Shown one piece after another: positions 47,280 to 57,658 of a stretch of DNA of 64,000 nucleotides (position 1 is the first letter of the stretch; every line of letters starts with the position of its first letter). A program made the translations under genes and the position numbers. The stretch comes from Turnera subulata (lineage: Eukaryota > Streptophyta > Magnoliopsida > Malpighiales > Passifloraceae), in the NCBI GenBank assembly GCA_028386065.3, contig JAKUCV010000303.1, positions 26,964 through 90,963 of the forward strand, in the 5' to 3' direction. The notes beneath the pieces were generated by a model. The model was not told the DNA's origin. It worked only from the letters and a program-made list of their open reading frames with translations, and did no database searches.

Positions 47280-47460
47280 ATATCCATCTTCTGGTGGTCA
47301 TATTTCTCCTCAACTTCCTTAAAGATCTGCGGGATCTTTTAGCAGTAAGACATCCAGTCTTTGCTATTTTTCTTTTATTGAGTCTTCCAGACTATTATTA
47401 TTTAAATACATTTCCACATTTTAATGCCCATGATAAATTTCTTCCGGAAAATTTAAGGGC
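47280..47460. repeat. Further TTCNN-type hairpins of the copia element
   Basis: CCATC-TTCT-GGTGG at about 47286, AGTC-TTCCA-GACT at about 47382 and an AAATTTC-TTCC-GGAAAATTT repeat at about 47436. They lie on the far side of the nested LTR, so that LTR inserted into this hairpin-rich zone. Confidence 0.6.
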
Positions 47461-47519
47461 CTCGGATACAAATGTTGTAATATTAACATAATTTTAAAAA
47501 TTAAATAAATAATTAAATA

Positions 47520-47960
47520 AATAAACATGGGCCTTTTATTAATTAGCCCAACTAAAAATAAATAACTGAAAAATAAAAGTAATGGGCCTTGTATGAGCCC
47601 AAGCAAAACATAAATGAAATTAAAAACGAGAAATTAAATGCAATAGGCCTTTTTAATAGCCCAATCGAAATTTAAATAAAAACATAAAATATGCTTACTC
47701 GATAAATCTTTCAGCAATAATAATAGCATAATAATATAATATATGCTTACTCGATAAATCTGTCAGCAATAATAATAATATAATAATATAATATATGCTT
47801 ACTCGATAAATCTTTCAGCAGTAATATATAATATATCATACTAATACATGGGCCTTTTAATACGCAATCATAATTTAAATAAAAATGTAAAATATGCTTA
47901 CTCGATAAATCTTTCAGCAATAATATATAATATATATCATACTTATACCCGGTTATTATT
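47520..47960. repeat. AT-rich tandem repeats in the copia element
   Basis: GCTTACTCGATAAATCTTTC followed by AGCAATAAT occurs four times (about 47693, 47747, 47799 and 47896). Before them GGGCCT...AGCCCA units recur three times (47530, 47584 and 47646). Confidence 0.8.
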
Positions 47961-48061
47961 CCGGTATATACTTTGATAATATTGTTTTCAAAATTATTTT
48001 TCCAAATCATATATATTTTTTTAAGAATTATATATATATATTTTATTATTAGAATCAATAT

Positions 48062-48861
48062 TTACTGGTTTCTTTTTTTTTTTAATAGATACCCGGACTG
48101 GGCTTGAACAGGACCAGCCCAGGAGAAGCCCAGGCCAAAGCTCAGGCCATGGCAGCAGATCCAAAAAAAAAAACCACTGGCCCGTGCCACATCTTGGTCG
48201 GATACCAAAACCAGCCCACGAAGTCCAACCATGGAGGACCAGCCCACCAGCTCCAACCCGTGGTGGATACGGGTCGGGGTCGTCTTCAACCTCGGGCTCT
48301 CCTCGTGAGGTGCAAGAGGCGGCGCGCGACGAACGGAGAGGACGAACGGCCGAGGCGCATGGTGACAGTTGGGACGAGGCGGCACGAGCGGGGGACGAAA
48401 GCGGCCACGGCATGGAGGCGTCGCGACCGGTGGTGCTGCGTCGGCGACGAAGGACAGCTCGGCTACACTGTCGTCGTCGCGTGGAGGCTGAGCCGGGCGG
48501 CGAGGGTGGTGCAGCGAGGCAACACGAGGGCGAGGCGACGACAGTTGGCGGCTGCCGGTGGCGTGAGGGGAAGAGCAGACCCGACGAGTCTTGTCGGGTC
48601 ATCGGATCCCTCGTCGGGTTTCCTCTTCTTATCGACGCGTCCAGCTGCAGCGGCGGAAGGGGAAGGCTCCGTCTAGGTCGCGACGGCACGGGGAACACGC
48701 CTGTGGTGGCGGTGGCATGCACGGCGGCGCGGAACTCATCCGCGTGAACAGTGGCCGAGGCGGGTAAGGTGACGAACTCTGGTATTTATTGTTTTGTTTC
48801 TGGTTTGCTTTTCTCCCTACCTTGTGTCGATTTTTTTTTTCTTTGCTTGGGTAGAGACAAC
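48062..48861. other. GC-rich leader of the copia element
   Basis: Strikingly GC-rich against its AT-rich neighbours. Open frames exist in several registers (for example 48021-48722 minus), but all are composition-driven, with Arg/Pro/Ser-rich products and no recognisable domain. Position after the primer site makes it untranslated leader or an acquired filler. Confidence 0.5.
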
Positions 48862-48874
48862 CGTCCTGATAACG
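48862..48874 (-). other. Primer-binding site of the copia element
   Basis: The minus strand reads CGTTATCAGGACG directly after the 5' LTR. It resembles the GTTATCAGCACG-type site, complementary to an initiator tRNA-Met fragment, of many plant copia elements, with one or two changes. Confidence 0.65.
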
Positions 48875-49095
48875 TGTTATAAATCTTGTGTTTTATTAAG
48901 AAGAAATAATGAAAGTGAAGAGAGAGCAATGGAGAAGCAAGGAGGAAGAGTAGAGGAACTAGGAAGAGCCACGGCTCATTTCCTTCTATGTTATTCCAAT
49001 AACCTACAATTACACAATGAGTGAGTAGCATTTTATAGCCTAACATTGCTGCTAAAAATCAAAACTATGGTAGGTATGACATTCATTTTATAACA
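48875..49095 (-). repeat. Copia 5' LTR (right)
   Basis: Partner of 40790-41010. In the element's direction this is the promoter-bearing LTR. Confidence 0.95.
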
Positions 49096-49284
49096 ACTAG
49101 CTATTTATTTACTGATTTGATCTCAATTTTTTGTTCCATCTCGTATCTTTTAGTGTGCATATGGGTGACAAAAGATGGGACAACTTGTGGCTTGGACTCT
49201 TTAAAATCTTTCTCGCAAACGTCTTTTAAAAGAAAGAGTACCAAATGATACGTTAGCTCCTAATATCATACACACACTCAAGGG

Positions 49285-50493
49285 TAGGGGAGAGTATTTG
49301 GGCTATTTAGTTCAGACACTCTTAATTTGGTTTGGTCTTTGGGCTGACCAAATTGCTCTGAGGGTGTCCGTACCAATGTTCAAACCCAGATTGTCCAAAT
49401 ACCAAATAGACTGAAATATTTTGGTCCGGACACCTTTTGCCCAAATTGCCCAAATAACAAACAACATAAAAAAAAAACTGTAAAAAAGAAAGAAATCCAA
49501 AAAATTCATAAATCCTCATTGAAGTTATACATGTCCAATTGCCCACCATAAATCCAAAATGAAGTTATAATGAAATTATACATGCCTAGTATTCAAATTT
49601 AGGTTATAATTCTATCCAAATTTGCATCAAAATTATATATAAAAAAAAGACTTCAATAACATAAAAAAGGTTGAACAAGATGGACAAAGAGAACTTGATT
49701 CAATTTTACTGATTCAAATGTTGAACAAGACTTCAATTGCTACTTTCTGGGATAAGACACAAAAAAGGTTGAACAAGACTTCAATTGCTACTTGCTGGAA
49801 CCCGAGATTCACTCCAAAGCAACTTGATTCAATTCTGAAAAAGAACAAGATTTTAAAACTTTGTCTTATAATTAAGTAACAAACCAGGATTAGCAAAGCA
49901 AAAAAGACTCACTTTCTCAATTCTCTCAAGTGAATGAATGCCTTCTTCCACAATGACTTTAGACGTCTTTCTCGGTTTTAGTCAATATTGTGTACAAATA
50001 AGGGACTCAACCACTCTAGGACTTAAGGAACTTCTAAACGGATCAAGAATTCTTTCACTAGTGCTGAAAGCCAATTCTGAAGCTACAGTAGAGATTGGCA
50101 TAGCCAATACATCATGCGTCATGGTTGTCGTGCACTCGATCGAAGAACAGTGGAGGGAGAGAGAAAGACCGAGAGAGGAAAATAGGAATTAGGTTGTGGG
50201 ATCAGATTTGGGGTTTGTGTTGAGGCTGCTACCTAGCCTGCTGCTGTCCTTTTTCTTTTGTTTTATTTTTTTACTTCCCTTAACATAAAACGACGTCGTT
50301 TGTATAAAAGCCCGTTTGGGTATTTGGTTTGTCCAAATTTCTTCGAGGCTGCCCGTACCAAATTAATATGCCAATTTAGTCATGTCCAGACCAAACCCGA
50401 ATTTAAAATTTGGTTTGGACAGTGTCCAAATTATGCACAATTTGGTCCGGACATCGGGTAATCCGGATTGTTTGGTCATTCTGCTCACCCCTG
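49285..50493. mobile_element. hAT deletion derivative (1.2 kb)
   Basis: The left end TAGGGGAGAGTA and the inverted right end CAGGGGTGAGCA form short terminal repeats. Identical 8 bp flanks CTCAAGGG lie at 49277-49284 and 50494-50501, the hAT target size. A transposase C-terminal fragment is inside. The ends match those of the larger element at 57659-60476. Confidence 0.9.
49912..50136 (-). pseudogene. hAT transposase C-terminal dimerisation fragment
   Basis: The minus strand reads THDVLAMPISTVASELAFST followed by ERILDPFRSSLSPRVVESLI and CTQ, then a stop. This is the hAT-C dimerisation region of plant Ac-like and SLEEPER-type transposases. The DDE catalytic part is absent. Confidence 0.85.
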
Positions 50494-50501
50494 CTCAAGG
50501 G

Positions 50502-51048
50502 GTTTCTCTTTCATATTTAGAAAATTAAATATATATTTTATTTTAAAAATCTATACTCAACTAATATGATATGTTAAGTGGACATGTCCTGATATGTTAA
50601 GTGGACATGTCCTGCTGATACAACTTAATCACCCATATAATATAAGATGCCTGCAGCCTGCAGATACCGAAATTGTGAATGGAGAAAACTAAATTTAATT
50701 TTGCCGTTTAAAAGAAAGGGATTTTGATCATTGAACAAGAAATGAATTAAACATGCCATTACCATCACGTTGTCTTGGGTGAACCATTGTTGTTGGTGTC
50801 CTCGTGGCCAACAAATCAATACGATACGACTTTTTTTATACACTAAAAAAATATAGTAAAAATAGAGTTTTTTTTTAAATTTTATTTTTCTCTCTTTCTC
50901 TCAGACAAAATCCTAAATCTACAGATTGAGGTTGCCGTCAACAACTGTTTAGTTTTTGGTTTAGTCTTACTTTTTTGTAGGTTTATTTTCTCAAATTGGA
51001 ATTCTTTTCACCTTTTTTGAGTGATTTAAATAAGAGTATGAGAACCAG
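50502..51048. other. Gene-free stretch
   Basis: AT-rich with a short direct repeat, TGATATGTTAAGTGGACATG, at 50567 and 50590. Nothing else seen. Confidence 0.5.
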
Positions 51049-51049
51049 T

Positions 51050-51212
51050 GTTATCAAACCCGGACCGGCCCGGACGGTCGAACCCGGTTAGCCGTCACCC
51101 GGTTGGGTCTCCGGGTATTTGATCTCTTTGTTAATTTCTGGTTAAACCACGGTTTGACCAATATTTACCCTGGAAAACCGCAACCCGAAGGCCCGACCGG
51201 TTCGGGTTTAAT
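51050..51212. repeat. ACCGG-rich MITE-like fragment
   Basis: Begins GTTATCAAACCCGGACCGG and is followed by repeated CCGGTT motifs. It resembles the fragment at 35656-35744 in inverted orientation. It is cut by the LTR that starts at 51213. Confidence 0.4.
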
Positions 51213-52734
51213 TGTTAGTGTAATATGCCCAAAAAGCCAATCATGGATGATTATTTGTAGTCACGTATACGCATTAAGGTTATTCCAATAAGTATCGTTT
51301 ATGAGATAAACGTTTGCACATACTTATAACCCTAGAATATTTCATATTCTTAAATTGTCCCTAGTCGATTATTATTATGGAAGGGTTGTAATAATAAATT
51401 AAGACTAGCGTATGTTGAGAATTGCATATGTGATATGAATTCTACATACGGGTACAAGTTAGAGAACTTGTGGACTGGACCGACCCACATAAGAACGCTA
51501 CATGGAACGTTATATGTTTTGTCATTAGTGGTTCTTATAATGCATTGTCCTTAGACCTGTGATCATCAAGGTTCCCAACATGTGAGTCATATGCTTTGAT
51601 ATTATTCCTGGTCATCCGTAACTGGATAGATGTAAGGGTAATCATTGGGTGTATGATGAGTGTGTAGTGGGTTTTGTATGATCCAGAGGGGATTCGTCCA
51701 ACCCATATAACGGGTATATTATCGGAGTGTTTCTTGATAGAGTTACATGCATGGCCATGCTCGGATAATGATATATGATATCGTTGGTATCCGTTTTACC
51801 GGTTAGCTCGAGGATCAAGAAACCGGGATTAAACATATGCGAGATTGACATATTCCATATCTCGTGTTTAATCTTGATAATGGGACGAAGGGACGATGAC
51901 ATGTTCCGAGGCACGTGGAATCAGTATTGATCTTGTCGTTTGGGTGGCAATGATGTGTTGCTAGACGCCGCTCTTTGCTTATAATTGTAAAATGAGATTT
52001 TACGATTATTGCCGAACGTACAAGTGCCTACAGGGTCACACACATACAGCCGTTGATTCGAGCAGGTGGTTGAACCGTGGTTGGACCATGGTTGAACCAA
52101 GGTGTGGTTGGACTGTGGTTGGACCAGGGTCGTTTTTGGGCTGGTTTGGCTCACTAAATGTCAGAATTTTGAACCAAAACATGCTGAGTTGTGTTGATAA
52201 TGCTTAGTGGGAAACATGATAATGTGGAGACATAATCATGTTGCTTAGTGGACCACCATGTTGGCCATTAACTCCACTAATGCATTATGCCTTTGGGGGT
52301 TGAGTGATCAGATCACTATTGCTCATCTTCTTCCTCACACACACTTGTTCTTGAGAGAATTTTCAAAGCTTGAGAAGAGTTCTTGAGTGGTCTGAAAATT
52401 GAGAGAAAAACACCACACACAAAAGCTCCCGGAAACCTGTTGCTAGCACACCAGTTCGGGAGAGCTCGGGTTGAAGTCGTGAGACGTTCTTCAGCCGGTT
52501 ACAACGGTTCGTGTGGATACCGTAGAGGGGCGAGGCCTTTGTCTGGCTCTAGCTGATTCGGTTCTATAGTTGGGTGAAAGACCTCAACCGAACAAGGTAT
52601 GTAAAAATTGTTATTCGGTTTAGCTCCCTTCACATGGATCCTCCATGTGTATCCGGTATTTCCGCTGCGCATACATGTTGTATTTTGTGCTTTTGATTGT
52701 CAATTGCATGAACCGGATACTTACATTAATAACA
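51213..52734. mobile_element. Probable solo LTR (1.5 kb)
   Basis: It starts TGTTAGTGTAATATGCCC and ends TTACATTAATAACA, which are inverted versions of each other. The flanks are TTAAT and TTGAT, matching at four of five bases. The last part (TTCCGCTGCGCATACATG and a poly-purine leader) resembles the 3' end of copia LTRs. No protein is coded. Confidence 0.55.
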
Positions 52735-52739
52735 TTGAT

Positions 52740-53098
52740 GAGAACCAAAAGTCATGGAAGTAGATTCAACTAGAAGAAGTATTCTCTACCTATTGCAAAA
52801 ACTTACCAGCAAAGAGACATTTCATTGCACATGTATGCCTCACCCTCACCTTTTGGCCTGGTAGTTATTGCACGACGGGGAGAAAGAATATAAATCTCGG
52901 TTTGTATTTCTATGTGGTAGGTTGAAAAAAATATTTTTAACATTAAATTTTTCTTTCTGTTTTTATTAGATTAGATCTTTACCTATGTATTTTAAAAACT
53001 TTTGAAATCTCTTTATATGTGTTTACACCGAACCAAAATTGTGGCCCTATATTGGAGTGGGCTGATTGTTACGTGGATTTTAGTTATTATGATTCATC
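52740..53098. other. Gene-free stretch
   Basis: No coding or repeat signal that I can support. Confidence 0.5.
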
Positions 53099-53346
53099 GG
53101 TTGTTGTGGTCTCACTAGTTGTTCTATGGGCAGTTGTTGTGACAATCATCCTTCGATTTTCTTTTGGGTCCCTGGTTGCTAGGCCGGTTGTTGTAGTCCC
53201 ACTAGTTGTTCTATGGGCGGTTGTTGTGACAATCGTCCTCTGGTTGCCTTTTGGGTCCCTAGTTGTTGGGCCGGTTGTTGTGGTCCCACTAGTTGTTCTA
53301 TGGGCGATTGTTGTGACAATCGTCCTCTGATTTTCTTTTGGATCCA
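53099..53346. repeat. 87 bp tandem repeat, three copies
   Basis: Copies start near 53101, 53188 and 53275 and share TTGTTGTRGTCYCACTAGTT. The period of 87 is a multiple of three, so both strands stay open across it. The minus reading gives a 29-residue Thr-rich repeat. Confidence 0.9.
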
Positions 53347-54797
53347 AGGCTAGTTGCTGGGTTTATCGGTTGGTCAAATGAGAATAATCTTTGGGTTATG
53401 GAGGCTGTGAGTTATAGTTTCTAGAGTTTTGAGGTTGGTTTAACAAAGATTAGAATTATCTTATCCGGGTGGTTTCAAATTTGAGTTCGGCAGATTGTCA
53501 GGCTAATTTTTGAATAGCAGGATTTGGAGTAAGTTTGAATATTGAACAAGGTCATAAGAGATCTTGATTTTATCAGTTGAATTTTGAACATTGCCTATAT
53601 AAGGGCTAGCTATTGTAGAGAGAGTCGGTCTCTAGGATTTCTTCCGTATATTCCAGGGTGACAAGGTTGATTTGCAGGCTGTGTCAGCCCCCAGGGAGAG
53701 ATGGTGGGATACCACCAGCACATTCCATTTACCATGCGGTGAGATGACGATGACTCCCTTCGGCTACTCTCACATCACTAGACTACTATCCCGAGGCATG
53801 TCGGTTTTCATTGATCATGACCTGGGCTTGGAGCGCTTCGAGGAGCTGTTGGGTATTGCGCCAAAAGGATCGTGTCAGTGAGGTTTCTCCTGTGTGGCTA
53901 CAGGGCTAGCTATTGTCTCTGGCATATCTTGGCATAGTTGAGCAGCGAGCCTAGGGCTTGATTCTAGAGAGCCTCAATAGGACTACCTTTGCATCAGGTA
54001 GCGACAGGGTTTGACCTGACCTGCTAGCTTCCTTAGTGGACCTGAGTGGTCCACTGATCGATTAGGCCTCGGCTGGCCTTTCTCCCACGTACTGAGAGAT
54101 GAGCAACTTCTCTTGATGCATCTCTAATCATTTTCCAAGCTCGGCTTGGATCTGGGAGGTATATCCCTTGCTTTCTTGCTTCCTCTCTTCCTTGTGTATA
54201 TCTCATCTTTAACCGCCTTATCCTTGCAGGTATGGGGTATAAAATACCTCAAATTGTCTGTCTTGAGGTGATTGCAGATCTCGGATGAGTGGCCGATGGT
54301 CCTTCGATGGCCTTCCGAGCATCGCTAGATTACTACATCGGACCAGGTAGCTATCTTCCATATTTCTCATTTCTTCTGTTCCCCAAATTTTTGTCATACA
54401 TTTCACATGTCTTTATCATTTAGATCTGGCTCAATGCTTTTGACGGTGTGTGTCGCAAGCTTGAGGGGGCGGGTGCCCAAGCCTTTGTGATGGATAGCCG
54501 CCAGTGCATGATTAGGTATTGAAGTATGCGTACCTAGTACCTTGGAGAGCTTGTCTGCTTGCAGATTCATCGTGAGCCTCAAGTCCCTAACATTTCACCA
54601 ATCTCCATGCGAGATATCAACAAGAGGAGCACTGTCCCGGAGTCAGATGGCATGGGCTGGCAGCTTGAGCAACTGATCGATGATGAGGGCGACTACCGGC
54701 TCCGTGACATACCCTTCTTCAAGGATCTCCCTGACGGCTTCCTACTTGCTCCTACCGATATTACTCAGGTAAATGTCTACTTTGTACTGAACCACAC

Positions 54798-56851
54798 TGT
54801 GAGGACCCAGATTAAGATTTACTCAATCCCCTCACTCGCATCCTTACACCTTCTTCTTCGGGTCGATCCAACATCTATATAGTCGCCACCCAGATTTTAT
54901 TAAGGGCAAAATGTAGGTAAAACCTGACATCCGATACCCAAGGCAACCGATTAGTGAACCATAGATGTTGGACCTAGGGGTTTGTCATAGATGAGAAGGT
55001 ATTAGGCACCCATGTTGGGACAAAATCATGTGCAATTGAAGATCCCAGCATGTCTCATGCACAAACACACAACACAAAACAAAACCAAAAACAAAAACAA
55101 TACAAAACAAAAAATAAACACATAATTGAGCTTGCGTTTGAAACCACTAGAAACTGCCTACGTACCCCCCTATCATGGATTCAAAGCTCAAGTAGTTCTT
55201 GCATGGCATCACACAAAACACAACAAACTATGCAGCAACATCACAACAACATCAACATCAAAGCCATAACATCAAAATCACAATCACGACATCAACATCA
55301 CAACAATATCGTAACAACTCAACACAACGCACCTCAATGCGACATCACAGCAATATTCACATCATAATAGCAAGATCAACATCACAACCTCAACATTAAC
55401 ATCACGGCAGCAGCATCAACATCACAGCGACATCACAACATCAACACAAAGCAAAATAACAACAAACAAATTTGGCTTGCATCTCTATATCTCGAGACTA
55501 CCTATGTACCCGCGTCACGGGGTCAAAGCCACGTAGTTCTAACATGGCATCCTCATAGCATCATATCATCATCATCAACATCATCACAACAACAAGAATA
55601 CAATAGCAAAAATCGAGATTGAAGGGTTAGGATTACCTCTTGAAGCCCTCCTCTAGCTGCTAAGTGCTTTCCACTCCTTAGCAGAATCTTGCTACGACTT
55701 CAATCGGAAAACTGGTGTCGATGGATGCAGAACCTGGCATCTGGTGTCAACATCAAAGTTTTAGATCTATCTCTTAGCTTTCTAGGGACTCCAAGAACGT
55801 GGAAATTCGACCACTACAGCTCCAGATATCGCAAATCTCCCAAGAGTGCGCAGAGAGGATGCTTCCTCTCGGTTTGCAACCTTTTTCCCAACAATTTGCC
55901 CCAGTTAGTCTCCTTCTTCCCCTCTACTTGCTCTCCTCTTGCTACTTCTCCCTTGCTACTCCTCTCTACGAGATCTCCCCAGAAAATCAGCTCATCTAAA
56001 GCCCTAAAACCCTAAAGAAAGAGAGTTTTCTCCCAGGTGCTCAAGCCTTGGGTGTGTGGAAGTTTATACCTCTCTGATGTGTGTTCTTTGTGAAGGGGGA
56101 GGGTTCTATTTATAGTGTTCAGGTCTAAGAGTCAGTCTAGTGATCTAATGGTTGAGATTGAACAGACTCAAATTAAGAGTTGAGGGTTAAAATAAAAAAG
56201 AGGAATAAAAAAGAAGGTTTTGGAAGAAGTGACCGCCATGGCCTAGCGGCCATGTCATGACGACCGCCATGGTCCTGGCGGTCATGCCTCCAATGTCTGC
56301 CAGGTAGTCATGGGTCCTTGACCTCCACTGACTGGACAACTTTTTCTATTTTCTTACTTTTTCTCTCCTAATCCGATTTCCCCTAGGTTTCCTCGCCCCC
56401 TAGGTTATCCCCTGACCTAAAAACGTTCCAAAATCTTCCAGGATACTCCCACCTTACTTCTCCATCAAGTATACACATTAAAATAATAATTGCCACACTT
56501 AATTTGCATAAAAACACAGAAACGCTCAAAATATATATTTGATCCCCAATTTCCACGAAAATAAAGAGTAAATTATGCTGCAAGTCATGTCTTTAAATGA
56601 GCTAACCTCCTGGAGAAATCCCTATTTTATCGGCCCAACCCCAAAATCTGTCTCTAACCTATAATCAATTAAATAATAAAGGGCCAAAAATAAATAAAAG
56701 AATTAAACAAATAAATTATCTTTATCCTATCATTAACAAATCACAAATATATTCATGCTAATAATCAAATCATCTCATCAACCAAAGACATAAATATACT
56801 CATAATTCATAAGTAAAAGAATAAATCATGGGTCAAATTTGGGTGTTCACA
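54798..56851. mobile_element. Solo LTR (2.05 kb) inside the PMD remnant
   Basis: It starts TGTGAGGACCCAG and ends GGGTGTTCACA. CACAC lies on both sides (54793-54797 and 56852-56856). It shares blocks with the truncated copy at 34144. A module with TACGTACCC...TAGTTCT followed by GCATGGCATC is present twice inside it (about 55160 and 55500). ACATCAACA low complexity lies between. Confidence 0.85.
56229..56288. repeat. Palindromic ACCGCCATGG motif pair
   Basis: ACCGCCATGGCC with GCGGCCATG, then ACCGCCATGGTCCTGGCGGT; the second is a 6 bp stem around an 8-base loop. GC-rich against its surroundings. Confidence 0.6.
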
Positions 56852-57658
56852 CACACCTTCTCCATTTCTATAATCTAATTATCTTTTGCGCGTGATAGGT
56901 TCCGGCTTCCGAGGTATCTCTTCTTTGGAGAGCATTTGGTCGAGCGAAGGCGACTCTGGCGGCCTAGGCTGCTCGTATGCGGGAGATGGCGTCTTGCAGG
57001 ACGGGGAGCTAGTATGCACACCCTGTACGGGTGTCTGGAGATCCTCGCCTTCACAGGCAGCCAGTGCCTCCCGTCATCCCACAGCCGGATCCTTAGCCTA
57101 CAGACCATACGATGGCTGATTCTGAGACTACTATCCAGGAGGCTCCCCCTCTCAGTCGTCGGGATCAAAGCAAGAAGAGGCGTAGTTGATTTTGTGGTAT
57201 ATGCATGTCCTAGACTTAGATGCATGACTTTTCTTTTTGTAATTTTCAGGCATTTTTCTTTTATGCATTGGTTAGAGCTCTAATTTTAGAAATAATAAAT
57301 GAAAAAAAATGATCTAAAGAGCTATTAAAATCATCTAATGCATCTTTTAGTAAGAAACTCTTTATATCTCTAGCATTATTATTGTTAAATATTGAAAGTT
57401 GAAAGGTTGAAGATGAGAGTTTTAAGTGTGTAAGTAAAAGGTTGATTTCATTTTCACAGTTAAAATGAGTGGTTGGTATTAAATAACCAGCCAAAGCCAA
57501 ATTGTTGTACAATATCAAAGGGAAAAAAAAGCTAAGGGGCAAAATCAAAACCGTTGTGAAAGTGAGGAGCCGAAAGGGTTATTGAACCGTTAACCATGAG
57601 TCATGTCATGGGTGGGGCTACAACTTGGCATATGTTAGGAGTGTTTTAAGGTTTTAGG

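Larger units (their letters stand above)
40790..49095 (-). mobile_element. Copia-type LTR retrotransposon, non-autonomous, with nested solo LTR
   Basis: Two 221 bp LTRs (40790-41010 and 48875-49095) begin TGTTATAAATC and end TTATAACA. Identical ACTAG flanks lie at 40785-40789 and 49096-49100. The primer-binding site is beside the right LTR and the polypurine tract beside the left, so the element reads on the minus strand. From right to left it holds a GC-rich leader, AT-rich repeats, hairpin arrays and heavily decayed pol. The LTRs differ at only seven sites, all transitions. A 2293 bp solo LTR with its own duplication is nested at 44787-47079. Confidence 0.92.
53672..57189 (+). pseudogene. 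Plant mobile domain (PMD) gene remnant, split by a solo LTR
   Basis: After a CAG at 53669 the reading is VSAPRERWWDTTSTFHLPCGEMTMTPF, then ITRLLSRG...ERFEELLGI. This matches the conserved core of plant mobile domain proteins, found in MAIN/MAIL-type proteins and in transposons: a W, then T-x-T-F-H-L-P-x-G-E-M-T, then an MTP block. Later coding-like segments are 54568-54770 (including LRDIPFFKDLPDGFLLAPTD) and 56900-57189 (ending QEAPPLSRRDQSKKRRS and a stop). Stops occur between segments, so it is a decayed gene of transposon or host origin. Confidence 0.6.

Noticed and set aside
48021..48747. Frames of 187-233 codons in the copia leader
   Set aside because: All three overlap on both strands and are composition-driven; none shows a gag motif.
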